In this document: positions 9,220 through 18,059 of the stretch, piece after piece
Numbering within the stretch: the first letter of the stretch is position 1
Layout: each line of letters starts with the position of its first letter
NCBI RefSeq assembly: GCF_002760655.1
Contig: NZ_PDOC01000002.1
Coordinates: 248,001 to 312,000 of the forward strand
Length of the DNA: 64,000 bases
Source of the DNA: Massilia eurypsychrophila
GTDB taxonomy: Bacteria > Pseudomonadota > Gammaproteobacteria > Burkholderiales > Burkholderiaceae_D
Direction of reading: 5' to 3'
Notes under the pieces: model-generated
What the model was told of the DNA's origin: nothing
Database searches by the model: none
What the model saw: only the letters and a program-made list of their open reading frames with translations
Made by a program: the position numbers and the translations under genes

Positions 9220-9814
9220 CGACGTGCTGGTCATCGGCCTGGTGTCGGTGTCCGACCGCGCCAGCGGCGGCGTGTACGAGGACAAGGGCATTCCGGCGCT
9301 GTCGGAATGGCTGGCCTCGGCCTTGACCACGCCCTACCGCGTCGAGACGCGCCTGATCGCCGACGAGCGCGCGCAGATCGAAGCGACGCTGGTCGAGCTG
9401 GTGGACCGGCATCGTTGCCACCTGGTGCTCACCACCGGCGGCACCGGACCGGCGCGGCGCGACGTCACGCCCGAGGCGACGCTGGCGGTGGCCACCAAGG
9501 AGATGCCGGGCTTTGGCGAGCAGATGCGCCAGATCAGCCTGCACTTCGTGCCGACCGCGATCCTGTCGCGCCAGCTGGCGGTGATCCGCGAGACGCCTGA
9601 CCACGCGGCGCTGATCATGAACCTGCCCGGCCAGCCGAAGGCCATCAAGGAAACGCTGGAGGGCCTGAAGGATGCCGACGGCAAGCAGCTCGTCGGCGGC
9701 ATCTTCGCCGCGGTGCCGTATTGCGTGGACCTGATCGGCGGGCCGTACATGGAAACCGATCCTGCCGTCTGCAAGGCGTTCCGGCCGAAATCGGCGCTGC
9801 GCCCACAACCCTGA
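9200..9814 (+). CDS. mog: Molybdopterin adenylyltransferase
   Basis: A 204-residue MoaB/Mog-fold protein that activates molybdopterin by adenylation before molybdenum insertion. Signatures are GLVSVSDRASGGVYEDKGIP at the N terminus, LVLTTGGTGPARRDVTPEAT (nucleotide/MPT site, about residues 74-93) and PGFGEQMRQISL. The start ATG lies inside the end of darP. The esterase gene follows after 11 bases, so this is a darP-mog-esterase operon. No other molybdenum cofactor gene is nearby. Confidence 0.95.
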   Translation: MSPTTNNDVLVIGLVSVSDRASGGVYEDKGIPALSEWLASALTTPYRVETRLIADERAQIEATLVELVDRHRCHLVLTTGGTGPARRDVTPEATLAVATKEMPGFGEQMRQISLHFVPTAILSRQLAVIRETPDHAALIMNLPGQPKAIKETLEGLKDADGKQLVGGIFAAVPYCVDLIGGPYMETDPAVCKAFRPKSALRPQP

Positions 9815-9825
9815 TTGGAAACCGC

Positions 9826-10494
9826 ATGACCCAACTTCTTGAAAATATCGAAATCGAAACCGCGCCCAATCCGGAAGTGGCGATCATCTGGATGCACGGC
9901 CTGGGCGCCGACGGCAACGACTTCGTGCCGCTGGTGCGCGAGCTTGACCTGACCGGCCTGCCGGGCATCCGTTTCGTCTTTCCGCACGCGGACCAGATTC
10001 CGGTGACCGTCAACGGCGGCTACGTGATGCGCGCCTGGTACGACATCAGCAACGCCGACCTGGTGCGGCGCGAAGACGACGCCGGCCTGCGCCGCTCGCA
10101 GCAGCAGATCGAGGCGCTGATCGCGCGCGAAAAAGCGCGCGGCATCAAGGCTGGCCGCATCATCCTGGCCGGCTTCTCACAAGGCTGTGCGATGACGTTG
10201 CAGACCGGCGTGCGCCATCCTGAAAAGCTGGCCGGCCTGCTATGCCTGTCGGGCTACCTGCCGGTGGCCGCCACCGTCGCCGCCGAGCGCACCGAAGAAA
10301 GCCTGGACACGCCGATCTTCATGGCGCACGGCCGCAGCGACGGCGTGGTCCCAATCGTGCGCGCCGAACAGTCGCGCGACGCCCTCAAGGCGATGGGCTA
10401 CCAGATCGAATGGCACGAATATCCGATGCAGCACTCGCTGTGCCAGGAAGAAGTCGACGATATCGGCGCCTGGCTGAAAAAAGTGCTGGCCTAA
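9826..10494 (+). CDS. Carboxylesterase/phospholipase, alpha/beta hydrolase
   Basis: A 222-residue cytosolic serine hydrolase of the carboxylesterase/acyl-protein thioesterase family. The oxyanion region is WMHGLGADGNDFVP, the nucleophile serine is in AGFSQGCAM, the acid is in HGRSDGVVP, and the histidine is in YPMQHSLC. The order Ser-Asp-His and the length match the family. The chosen ATG at 9826 starts MTQLLENIEIET; an upstream extension would run into mog. Substrates are probably short acyl esters. It is last in the darP-mog operon and is followed by a terminator. Confidence 0.92.
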   Translation: MTQLLENIEIETAPNPEVAIIWMHGLGADGNDFVPLVRELDLTGLPGIRFVFPHADQIPVTVNGGYVMRAWYDISNADLVRREDDAGLRRSQQQIEALIAREKARGIKAGRIILAGFSQGCAMTLQTGVRHPEKLAGLLCLSGYLPVAATVAAERTEESLDTPIFMAHGRSDGVVPIVRAEQSRDALKAMGYQIEWHEYPMQHSLCQEEVDDIGAWLKKVLA

Positions 10495-10516
10495 GCTTTA
10501 ACACCTGACCGCAAAG

Positions 10517-10552
10517 ACCGTCATTTCCGCGCAGGCGGGAATGACGGTTTTT
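10517..10552 (+). terminator. Terminator formed by a dRS3-like GTCATT..AATGAC repeat
   Basis: ACCGTCATT pairs with AATGACGGT; the inner arms TTCCGCG/CGGGAA pair with one mismatch, and TTTTT follows. The core ATTTCCGCGCAGGCGGGAAT is one base away from ATTCCC-N8-GGGAAT, the dRS3-type repeat known from Neisseria. It therefore looks like an interspersed repeat doing duty as the terminator of the darP-mog-esterase operon. Confidence 0.75.
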
Positions 10553-10629
10553 AGTTTAGCCATTGTAAGAAGCGCCGCCATTTCGAGAGCGGCGTAAAAT
10601 CCTCCAACTACATCCACTGAAAGCACCAC

Positions 10630-10896
10630 ATGAAAAAAACCGGCATGGCAAAGAGCGACGCCAAGAAATTGATGGGCCAGATGGTCGCCCCTGGCGCCGG
10701 CAGTTTCGGCAGCAGCGCCGCCGTGACCATCGACCGCCGCGAGCAGCGTAAGCTCGATCAGGCGGCCGGCCTGGTGCCGTTCGCCGTCAAGCTCAATAGC
10801 GACCTGGTGCTGCAGCTGCAAACACAGGCAAAGGAACGCAACGTCGACCTGAACCAGCTAGTCGCCGACCTGCTGACCAAAAGCCTCGCGGCCTGA
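10630..10896 (+). CDS. Small conserved-looking protein, possible ribbon-helix-helix
   Basis: An 88-residue basic N terminus (MKKTGMAKSDAKKLMGQMV) is followed by a Gly/Ser-rich linker and a C-terminal part VPFAVKLNSDLVLQLQTQAKERNVDLNQLVADLL, written here in halves: the strand VPFAVKLNSDLV and two helices after it. That strand-helix-helix pattern is what ribbon-helix-helix DNA-binding proteins show, but no identity is claimed. The next small gene starts 23 bases downstream, so they probably share a transcript. The function is not recognised. Confidence 0.6.
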   Translation: MKKTGMAKSDAKKLMGQMVAPGAGSFGSSAAVTIDRREQRKLDQAAGLVPFAVKLNSDLVLQLQTQAKERNVDLNQLVADLLTKSLAA

Positions 10897-10919
10897 ATTA
10901 CGATAGCAGGAGAATGACG

Positions 10920-11117
10920 ATGACAAAGAAAGAAGAACTCGACGAAGAGACGATGGCACTGATTAACTGGTGCATCGAAGTCGAAAAATTCCTGGTTGCC
11001 GGCGGCGCGACCCAGGCCCAGGCGCAGGAACACATCGAGGACGAAGTCGAGTGGTTCACCGACCAGTTTTACGACGGCCTGACGCCGGAAGAAGCAGCAA
11101 AAGAGGCGCTCGCCTGA
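10920..11117 (+). CDS. Small acidic hypothetical protein
   Basis: A 65-residue acidic protein (KKEELDEETMALINWC... ending TPEEAAKEALA) that is predicted to be mostly helical. The second of two close ATG codons (10920) is chosen because AGGAG at 10908-10912 is seven bases away; the first ATG at 10914 is too close to it. It lies just after the RHH-like small gene and convergent to the chemoreceptor gene. The function is not recognised. Confidence 0.65.
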   Translation: MTKKEELDEETMALINWCIEVEKFLVAGGATQAQAQEHIEDEVEWFTDQFYDGLTPEEAAKEALA

Positions 11118-11137
11118 GCGCCTGATCGGCTAACGAC

Positions 11138-12829
11138 TTAAAACTCTTCCCATTCATCCTGGGTCGCCGCGGCCTTCCGGGTCGCGATGCGGGCCTGGGC
11201 CGGCGCCGGCTGGCGCGCCGGCGGCGCGCTGACCGCGCGTACCGCTGCAGGCTTAGCTGCGCGATGCGTCACCGGCACTGCCGGCGTATCGAGCTTGAAC
11301 ACGCTGACAGCCTGTGCCAGGTTGCCGGCCTGCTCGCGCAGCGATCCGGCCGCTGCCGCCGCTTCTTCCACCAGCGCCGCGTTCTGCTGCGTCACCGCAT
11401 CCATCTCGCCGATGGCCTGGTTGATCTGCTCGATGCCGGCTTCCTGCTCGTGGCTGGCCGCGGTAATCTCGCTCATGATGTCGGTCACCCGCGCGACGCT
11501 GGCGACGATGTCGTCCATCGTGGCGCCGGCCTGGTTGACCAGTTTGGAGCCGGTATCGACGGCGGCGACCGAGTCGCCGATCAGCACCTTGATTTCTTTC
11601 GCCGCCGCGGCCGAGCGCTGCGCCAGGTTGCGCACTTCGCTAGCCACCACGGCGAAGCCGCGTCCCTGTTCGCCGGCGCGCGCAGCTTCGACCGCCGCGT
11701 TCAGCGCCAGGATGTTGGTCTGGAAGGCGATGCCGTCGATGACGCCGATGATGTCGACGATCTTGCGCGCCGATTCATTGATCTTGCCCATCGTGCTGAC
11801 CACTTGCGATACCACCTGGCCGCCCTTGACGGCGACCTCGGACGCCGAGCCGGCCAGCACGTTGGCCTGGCGCGCGTTGTCGGCATTCTGCTTGACGGTG
11901 GAGGTCAGCTCTTCCATCGAGGACGCCGTCTCTTCCAGCGCGCTGGCCTGCTGCTCGGTGCGCGACGACAGGTCGAGATTGCCGCTGGCGATCTCGCCCG
12001 ACGCGGTGGCGATGGCGTCGGTACCGCTGCGCACTTCGCCGACGATGGTGTTGAGGCTATCGTTCATCGCCTTCAGTGCCGTCATCAGCTGGCCGGTTTC
12101 GTCGCCTCTGTTGACGACCACGACGCTGCTCAGGTCACCGCCGGCAACCCGTTCGGCCAGCGCCACCGCGGTGCGGATCGGGCCTGTGATCGAGCGGCTG
12201 ATGAACCATGCGACGGCGGCGCCGGTCAGCATCGCCAGGGCGCCGATGACCAGCATGATGGTGTGGGCGGTGGCGTATTCGGCTTCGGCCTCGGCGGCGG
12301 CGGCGGCGGCGAGCTTTTTCTCGAACATCACGATCTCGTCGATGACGGCAATGGCGGCGGCGGTGGCCGGGCCGGACTGGTTCAACATGTTCTCGGTCGC
12401 TTCTTCGCGCGAGCCGGCCATGCCAAGTTCGACCGTCTTGTCGACCTTCGGCTTGGCGAACAGGATCGACTGGTCCAGCTTTGCCAGCAGCTGCTTCTCG
12501 GCGTCGCTGAGCTTTGTCGCCAGCAGTACCTTCTTGGCGGCGCCGTAACGCGCGCGCGCCTCACCGAGCTTGGTCACCTGGTCCTTGACGTCGCCCGGGT
12601 CGGTCACCAGCACGATGCTGGCCACGGCCAGCGAGATGTCGCGGAAGTTCTCGCCCATCGTGCCGGCGGCGAAAATCTTGACGTCGTGGTCGTGGACGAT
12701 CTTCGTCATGTTGGCATCGATGCGGCCCATCGAGACGATCGACAGCGCCACAACGGCGGCCAGCAGCATCAGCACCAGCGCGAAGCCAGCACCGAGGCGA
12801 GCGCCGATTTTAAGGTTTGATAACGACAT
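11138..12829 (-). CDS. Methyl-accepting chemotaxis protein with CheR-docking-like tail
   Basis: A 563-residue chemoreceptor: TM1 at about 12-33, a four-helix-bundle ligand domain at about 34-188, TM2 at about 190-211, a HAMP domain ([10 protein letters not shown] onward), then the long coiled-coil signalling domain with the hairpin tip [20 protein letters not shown]. The last residues, DEWEEF, resemble the NWETF pentapeptide that tethers CheR/CheB, so this receptor may recruit the methylation enzymes. The start at 12829 has AAGGAG six bases upstream; the longer frame has no such site. It is transcribed alone. The ligand is unknown. Confidence 0.93.
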   Translation of the reverse strand: MSLSNLKIGARLGAGFALVLMLLAAVVALSIVSMGRIDANMTKIVHDHDVKIFAAGTMGENFRDISLAVASIVLVTDPGDVKDQVTKLGEARARYGAAKKVLLATKLSDAEKQLLAKLDQSILFAKPKVDKTVELGMAGSREEATENMLNQSGPATAAAIAVIDEIVMFEKKLAAAAAAEAEAEYATAHTIMLVIGALAMLTGAAVAWFISRSITGPIRTAVALAERVAGGDLSSVVVVNRGDETGQLMTALKAMNDSLNTIVGEVRSGTDAIATASGEIASGNLDLSSRTEQQASALEETASSMEELTSTVKQNADNARQANVLAGSASEVAVKGGQVVSQVVSTMGKINESARKIVDIIGVIDGIAFQTNILALNAAVEAARAGEQGRGFAVVASEVRNLAQRSAAAAKEIKVLIGDSVAAVDTGSKLVNQAGATMDDIVASVARVTDIMSEITAASHEQEAGIEQINQAIGEMDAVTQQNAALVEEAAAAAGSLREQAGNLAQAVSVFKLDTPAVPVTHRAAKPAAVRAVSAPPARQPAPAQARIATRKAAATQDEWEEF

Positions 12830-13041
12830 GGCGGCTCCTTGAATGGATGAAGAAAAAATGGACGCAAGTCCGCGTTCCGCTCCGGGTCGAGGAGGGGCTT
12901 GCACACACCCGTGGGAACTGTGATTCGGTTGGGGGGCCGCTGACGACTGCTTTACTTACGCACCAATATACGTTGCTGTATTGCTTAATGGCAAGAGGTA
13001 AGCGGATGCGGCCGACAATCGGGTGGCTGCCGTGGCGAGGG

Positions 13042-13073
13042 CGCAACGCTCCGGCATGGCCGGCGGCGTTGCG
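13042..13073. repeat. Strong inverted repeat downstream of the FAH-family gene
   Basis: CGCAACGC pairs with GCGTTGCG, and the inner arms CCGGC/GCCGG extend the stem around a short loop. It lies 12 bases after the stop of the hydrolase gene (minus strand). On the minus strand the T-run precedes rather than follows the hairpin, so it is not a canonical intrinsic terminator. It may protect the 3' end of the transcript. Confidence 0.5.
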
Positions 13074-13085
13074 AAAAAAGCTTGT

Positions 13086-13979
13086 TTACCGTACTGCCAC
13101 TTTTGCGCGCGCCGCGTTTGGCGCGCGCTTGGTGGTCACGGGAGTTGCAACGACCTGCTGTTGTTGTTCGCCGAGGCCGGCGATGCCGAGACGCAGCGTG
13201 TCGCCCGGCTTCAGGAAGCGCGGCGGCGTGCGGCCGATGCCAACCCCAGGCGGCGTGCCGGTGGCGATGATGTCGCCCGGTTCGAGCGTCATGAAGCGCG
13301 ACAGGTAGCTCACCAGCTGCGCCACGGTAAACACCATCGTCTCGGTGCAGCCGGTCTGCATCCGCTTGCCGTTCAGTTCAAGGTACAGGTCGAGGCGCTG
13401 CGGGTCCATTACTTCGTCGCGCGTGACCAGCCATGGGCCGACCGGGCCGAAGGTGTCGCAGCCCTTGCCCTTGTCCCACTGCGAACTCTGGAATTGGAAG
13501 GCGCGTTCGGAGACGTCGTTGACGACGCAAAAACCGGCCACGTAATCGAGCGCGTCGGCTTCGTCGACGTACTGCGCGCGGGTGCCGATCACCACGCCGA
13601 GCTCGACTTCCCAGTCGGTTTTTTTCGAGCCAGGCGGCAGGCGCAGCGGGTCGTCGGGTCCCGACAGGCACGACAACGCCTTCATGAAGACGATCGGTTC
13701 AAGCGGAATCGGCATGTTCGTTTCGGCGGCGTGGTCGGCGTAATTGAGGCCGATGCCGATGAATTTGCCGATGCCTGCCAGCGGCACGCCGAAGCGTGGC
13801 GTGCCGCGCACCAGTGGCAGGCTGGCCGGATCGATCCTGGCGAGCTTGCGCAGCGCCTTGTCCGACAGCGTCTCGGGACCGATGTCGTCAAGTTCGCCGG
13901 CCAGGCTGCGCAGCCTGCCCTCGTCGTCGATCAGGCCAGGTTTTTCCTTGCCGGGACGGCCGTATCGGACCAGTTTCAT
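13086..13979 (-). CDS. Fumarylacetoacetate hydrolase-family protein
   Basis: A 297-residue protein. Family motifs are FIGIGLNYADHAAET, a metal-binding segment DWEVELGVVIG (Glu-Glu pair), GFCVVNDVSERAFQ, GPVGPWLVTRDEV, MVFTVAQLVSYLSRFMTLEP and GDIIATGTPPGVGIG. These match the branch containing ureidoglycolate-lyase-like and 2,4-diketo-3-deoxy-sugar-acid hydrolases, which cleave C-C bonds of beta-diketo acids with a divalent metal. The exact substrate cannot be assigned. The C-terminal about 25 residues (QQQQVVATPVTTKRAPNAAR) are an unusual basic extension. It is transcribed alone; the ATG at 13979 starts the typical MKLVRYG opening. Confidence 0.9.
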   Translation of the reverse strand: MKLVRYGRPGKEKPGLIDDEGRLRSLAGELDDIGPETLSDKALRKLARIDPASLPLVRGTPRFGVPLAGIGKFIGIGLNYADHAAETNMPIPLEPIVFMKALSCLSGPDDPLRLPPGSKKTDWEVELGVVIGTRAQYVDEADALDYVAGFCVVNDVSERAFQFQSSQWDKGKGCDTFGPVGPWLVTRDEVMDPQRLDLYLELNGKRMQTGCTETMVFTVAQLVSYLSRFMTLEPGDIIATGTPPGVGIGRTPPRFLKPGDTLRLGIAGLGEQQQQVVATPVTTKRAPNAARAKVAVR

Positions 13980-14052
13980 ATTCTGCTTTCGGGAGTAGAT
14001 GCCAAGGCGGCATTCTAACCGGTCGCGCCGCCGGCGCGCACCGGTCCTCCGT

Positions 14053-15258
14053 TCAGGCCCGCAGCATTTGCCGCGCGTCGCGCTGGCGCAGCAGCGCAAT
14101 GGTGCCGATGCCCAGCGCGGAGATGGCCAGTGCGCTGCTGCTGATGACGAACAGCAGCGCGTACGACTGGCGAGCGCCCATGATCCACACCATCGCGCTG
14201 GCGGCGCCGGCCTGCGTCAGCGAGAAGCCGAAGTTCATCGCCGTCCAATAGCGCCGGTGATGCTCGGCGCCGCCGATTTCGAGCGCGTAGCCCGATGCGG
14301 CGCCGACGATACCGGGCGAGAAGAAGCCGACCAGCACCGACGACACCAACAGCGCCGCGGCGCCGTCGGCAAACAGCGGCAGCGCTACCCCGGCCGCCTT
14401 CAGCGAGAACGCGATGAACAGCGTGGCGGTCAGGCCAATGCGGTCGGCGATGGCGCCGGTCAGGTACGGCCCGCAGGCCGCGCCGGCGCCGAAGCAGGCC
14501 CAGAAAAAGCCCGCTTCGGCCAACGGGCGATGCAATTCGCCGGTGATGTAGTCGGCCCAGAACAGCGTGTGCGGCAGATAGCCGACGGCGTTTAACGCAT
14601 ACGCGGCCAGCAGCAGCGCGACCGGCGCCGGGAAGCGCGGCCAGGCCAGGCGCCACGGCCCGCCCGCGGCGCCCTGCTGCGCCGGCGCCTGCTGCCAGTA
14701 GCGCCAGGTGAGGATGGTGAGCAGCAGGCAGATGCCGCCGAGCGTGAGCCAGGTCGCCGCCAGGCCATGCTGCACCAGCGACGGCACCACGGTGGCGGCG
14801 GCGACGATGCCAAGGCCGACGCCGGAGAAGATCACGCCGCCGACGCGCCCGCGCCGCGCCGCGTCGGTGCGCGGCAGGATCAGCACCGGCGCCTGCACCA
14901 TCAGGATGGCGCCGCAGGCGCCGGCGACGGTGCGCCAGCACAGGAACCAGGCCAGCCCGCCGCCTTGCCAGGCGCAGCCGAAAAAGCTCAGCGCGCACAG
15001 CAGCATCGACGCCTGCACCATGCGCCCGGCGCTGCACCTGCGCGACAGCCACGCGGCGATGCCGATACCGAGGAAGTAGCCGGCCAGGTTGGCAGCACCA
15101 AGGTAGCCGGCGGCGGTGCGGCTGCACCAGGCCTGCTGCACCAGCAGCGGCAGGATCGCCACGTACGCGAAGCGGCCGATGCCCACGCCGGTCAGCGTGG
15201 CCGCCATGCCGCACAGGCCGGGCCACGCCTGGCGCAGGTGCGCTGCGCCGCCGGCCAT
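14053..15258 (-). CDS. YbfB/YjiJ-family MFS transporter
   Basis: A 401-residue inner-membrane protein with about 12 hydrophobic segments. The opening TLTGVGIGRFAYVAILPLL and the segment AGYLGAANLAGYFLGIG are characteristic of the YbfB/YjiJ branch of the major facilitator superfamily. It is probably a proton-coupled exporter of a small metabolite. Its ATG overlaps the TGA of the upstream FAD-enzyme gene by one base, so the two are translationally coupled and probably act on the same compound. Confidence 0.88.
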   Translation of the reverse strand: MAGGAAHLRQAWPGLCGMAATLTGVGIGRFAYVAILPLLVQQAWCSRTAAGYLGAANLAGYFLGIGIAAWLSRRCSAGRMVQASMLLCALSFFGCAWQGGGLAWFLCWRTVAGACGAILMVQAPVLILPRTDAARRGRVGGVIFSGVGLGIVAAATVVPSLVQHGLAATWLTLGGICLLLTILTWRYWQQAPAQQGAAGGPWRLAWPRFPAPVALLLAAYALNAVGYLPHTLFWADYITGELHRPLAEAGFFWACFGAGAACGPYLTGAIADRIGLTATLFIAFSLKAAGVALPLFADGAAALLVSSVLVGFFSPGIVGAASGYALEIGGAEHHRRYWTAMNFGFSLTQAGAASAMVWIMGARQSYALLFVISSSALAISALGIGTIALLRQRDARQMLRA

Positions 15259-17291
15259 CAGGACTGCACGTCGTCGAAGGCCTGCGCCTGATCGGCTAGC
15301 TGCCGGCGCGGCTCGTCGAGCGGCAAGTGAAACGGCAGGTGATCGGCCGCGCCGTGCGCCATCCGCGATGCTTCGAAGCGCATGCCGTCTTCATACTCGC
15401 TGTCGCGCCGGGCGTGCAGGCCGGCTGCCTTGCGCGCGGCGATGGTGTCCATCATGTGGCCGACCGCGCGGCCGGCGTCGACCATGGTGGTGGAGTTGGC
15501 GCCGGGGCGCGGCAGCACGAACGTGTAGAACTTGCAGCCTTCGACCAGCGTGCCCAGCGCCCACAGGGTGGTCTGCGCGGCGCCGTCATGCGCCACCACG
15601 TTCATGTTGCGGTCGACCGTGATGCCGCCCGGGTGGAACTGGCCGTTCATGAACGGGCGCACGATCCCGCGCTGCACCAGCTTGCGCATCAGCGGCGACT
15701 TGTCTTCCAGCGGCCCTGGCAGCGAGGCGCGCCCGCGCACCAGCACGTTGGCGCTGGCCATTTCGCCCGGCCAGTGGCTCTGCACCACGAACGACGCACG
15801 GCTTTCGTCAAGCTCGCACCTGGCGCCCGGTCCGAAATCGGCGCGCACGGTGCCGGCGTCCATCAGCGCCAGCAGCTGAGCAATGCGCTCCTTCGGCGGG
15901 CCGACCGCCAGCCGGTTCATGATGGGCAAAAATTCGGACAGCACCCAGCGGTGCGAATGCTCGTACAGGCCGCCGAAGTCGATCGCGCTGCGCACCACGT
16001 CGCGCACGTCGCGCAGGACGTCGCAGGCAGACTTCAGCGGGCCGTCGAGGTTGCCCAGGCAGGCGTGCTCGTAGTCGCGCCACATGTGGCCGCGCAGCCA
16101 GTCGTCGTACTGGCGCCGGCTCTTGCGCGCCAGCACCGGGATCGGGTCGACCAGCTTTTCCCACGACAGCTGTTCGCGCTTGTCGATATGGCGGTCGATC
16201 AGCGCCTGGCGCGCGCCGATGCCGTCGCAGGCCATGAACTCGTTGCTGAACATGAGGGCGGCGATCTTGTCGCGCCGCTTGTGCAGGTAGGCGAAGTAAT
16301 AGGCGAACTGCATGTCGCACCACAGCAGCGGGATGATCTGCTTTTCGAAATCGAGCTGGCCGCCGTCGGCCTCCAGGCGCAGCGCCTCGACCTTGGCGAA
16401 GGTGAGAAATTTCGGCTTGTACTGGCCGAACACGCCTTTCTGGTTGACCGCGCGCGCCGTCAGCGGCAGGCCCGAGCGCGAGTACAGCAGGATCTGCGGC
16501 TCGTTGCCGGACGGCCGGTAGCGCAGCCGGCCGGCCGCCTCCATTTTTCCGCACGCCTCGAATTTGCCGCCGCGGCCCTGGGTCAGCTGCGCGATCAGGT
16601 CGAAGCTGGTCAGGCCCATGCCCTCGATGGCGATGGTGTCGGTGGCGGTCACGCTCGATACGGCGTTGCGGATCGGGTAAGGCTCGAGCACCAGCTGCAG
16701 GCGCGGATTGCGGCTGCGCGCGGCGTCGACCTTCTGCGTCAGCGTGCGTTCCGATTCGGTCAGCACCTTGCGCGCGTGACCGGTGGTCAGGTAGACGAAA
16801 TCGGCCAGGAAGGCGCAGCCGTCGTACGACACGTGCCACTGGTCGTCCTGCCACGACAGGTCGTCGACGCCGGCATAGTTGTGCAGGAAGATCGTCATGT
16901 GCGGCGGCGCCAGCTTCTTGAGGTACTCGAAGCCCCAGCGCAGGTAGTCGCCGAACAGGGCGCGCGAATAGTAGCCGTTGCGGTCGATCTCGGCGCGCGC
17001 GCCGCTGGCGTCGCGGTTGCTGCTGAGCCAGTCGGCGAACGATGGCCCGTACAGCAGCGGGCCGGCGCCGCGCACGGTGTCGTCGGAAAACTGGGTCATC
17101 TGGCAGGCGACGGTATTGACCAGCAGATGGTCGGCCTGGTCGGTGGTGTGACAGCCCGGGCCGAACTCCTTGCTATCGAACAGGTACAAATCAAGCGGCG
17201 TGGCGGACGAGTCGTTGCGGGCATACGCGATGATGCGGTCGAATACCGATAGGCCGCGCGGCCCCAGGCCGATGATTGCAATCTTGTACAT
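15258..17291 (-). CDS. FAD/NAD(P)-binding protein (NAD_binding_9 type)
   Basis: A 677-residue flavoprotein-like enzyme. A dinucleotide-binding glycine motif KIAIIGLGPRGLSVFDRI lies at the N terminus, followed by FGPGCHTTDQADHLLVNTVA, both typical of PF13454 proteins. Later parts include GMGLTSFDLIAQLTQGRGG, and near the C terminus the cofactor-closing segment GTLVEGCKFYTFVLPRPG. Members are found beside tailoring and siderophore genes and are presumed oxidoreductases; no substrate can be read from the sequence. The ATG at 17291 puts the glycine motif at the N terminus. It is coupled to the MFS gene downstream and divergent from the Cache protein gene. Confidence 0.82.
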   Translation of the reverse strand: MYKIAIIGLGPRGLSVFDRIIAYARNDSSATPLDLYLFDSKEFGPGCHTTDQADHLLVNTVACQMTQFSDDTVRGAGPLLYGPSFADWLSSNRDASGARAEIDRNGYYSRALFGDYLRWGFEYLKKLAPPHMTIFLHNYAGVDDLSWQDDQWHVSYDGCAFLADFVYLTTGHARKVLTESERTLTQKVDAARSRNPRLQLVLEPYPIRNAVSSVTATDTIAIEGMGLTSFDLIAQLTQGRGGKFEACGKMEAAGRLRYRPSGNEPQILLYSRSGLPLTARAVNQKGVFGQYKPKFLTFAKVEALRLEADGGQLDFEKQIIPLLWCDMQFAYYFAYLHKRRDKIAALMFSNEFMACDGIGARQALIDRHIDKREQLSWEKLVDPIPVLARKSRRQYDDWLRGHMWRDYEHACLGNLDGPLKSACDVLRDVRDVVRSAIDFGGLYEHSHRWVLSEFLPIMNRLAVGPPKERIAQLLALMDAGTVRADFGPGARCELDESRASFVVQSHWPGEMASANVLVRGRASLPGPLEDKSPLMRKLVQRGIVRPFMNGQFHPGGITVDRNMNVVAHDGAAQTTLWALGTLVEGCKFYTFVLPRPGANSTTMVDAGRAVGHMMDTIAARKAAGLHARRDSEYEDGMRFEASRMAHGAADHLPFHLPLDEPRRQLADQAQAFDDVQS

Positions 17292-17555
17292 GTGCGCCTC
17301 GTGTGGTGGGAGTTGGGTGTCAGGCAAACGGATCGGGAATAGGACACTTTCTGTTACAAATTATTTCCGATGGGGAATCATACGAGCAGATATCGCGGCA
17401 CAAATTGCGGGACCTCAATGGGACAAACGCGCGCACCTGTTCCATTCGCAGTGCCGGTGGCAGCAGCGGTGTGGCGTGCACTTGCGCGTGCGCAAATGCC
17501 GGCCGATTCCGCGGCGGTAGAGTAGATACCGTTAATCAATTTCCCGGAGGAAATA

Positions 17556-18005
17556 ATGAAACTTGCCAGTGCCATCCTGCTAGCCGCCATCAGCTGCGCC
17601 CCATTCGCCATGGCCGCCGAACCGACCGAAAAGGACGCCATCTCGATGGTGGAAAAAGGCGCCGCCTTCATGAAGGCCAACAGCCAGGCCGAGATGATCA
17701 AGCGCATCAACGCCAAGGATGCCGACTACGTCCAGGGCCCGCTGTACCTGACGATGCGCGACAGCAAGGGCGTGATCCTGGCCAATCCGGTCAACGCGGC
17801 CATGATCGGCAAGGACCTGGTCGACGTGCCCGATGCCGACGGCAAGCTGTTCCGCCGCGCGATTCTCGAGCTGGCCAAGGCAAAAGGCAAAGGCTGGGTC
17901 GACTACAAGTTCAAGAATCCCACCAGCGGCAAGGTCGAAGACAAGACCACCTATATCTACAAGGTCGGCGAGGTCACGCTCGAGGCCGGCATTTACAAGA
18001 AATAA
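17556..18005 (+). CDS. Secreted single-Cache-domain protein
   Basis: A 149-residue protein: signal peptide MKLASAILLAAISCAPFAMA, then a single Cache-type domain (sCache_2) with AAFMKANSQAEMIKRINAK, YVQGPLYLTMRDSKGVILANP, MIGKDLVDVPDADGK and GWVDYKFKNPTSGKVEDK. It has no membrane anchor or output domain, so the mature protein should be a free periplasmic ligand binder. GGAGG precedes the ATG. A chemoreceptor gene starts 54 bases downstream, after a hairpin terminator, which suggests that the binding protein is made in excess and that some readthrough reaches the receptor. Confidence 0.88.
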   Translation: MKLASAILLAAISCAPFAMAAEPTEKDAISMVEKGAAFMKANSQAEMIKRINAKDADYVQGPLYLTMRDSKGVILANPVNAAMIGKDLVDVPDADGKLFRRAILELAKAKGKGWVDYKFKNPTSGKVEDKTTYIYKVGEVTLEAGIYKK

Positions 18006-18009
18006 ACTG

Positions 18010-18040
18010 CGGCGGCGCCTGGCGCCGCCGTTTTCCTTTT
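18010..18040 (+). terminator. GC-rich hairpin terminator between Cache gene and chemoreceptor
   Basis: CGGCGGCGCC and GGCGCCGCCG form a near-perfect stem with a minimal loop, followed by a T-rich tract (TTTTCCTTTT). It sits in the 54-base gap and may attenuate transcription into the chemoreceptor gene. Confidence 0.8.
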
Positions 18041-18059
18041 GTCACAGGCGGGAGTTGGC

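Noticed and set aside
12830-13041. Sigma-28 promoter for the chemoreceptor at 11138-12829
   Set aside because: TAAA-like and GCCGATAA-like boxes were searched for on the minus strand, but no pair with proper spacing was found.
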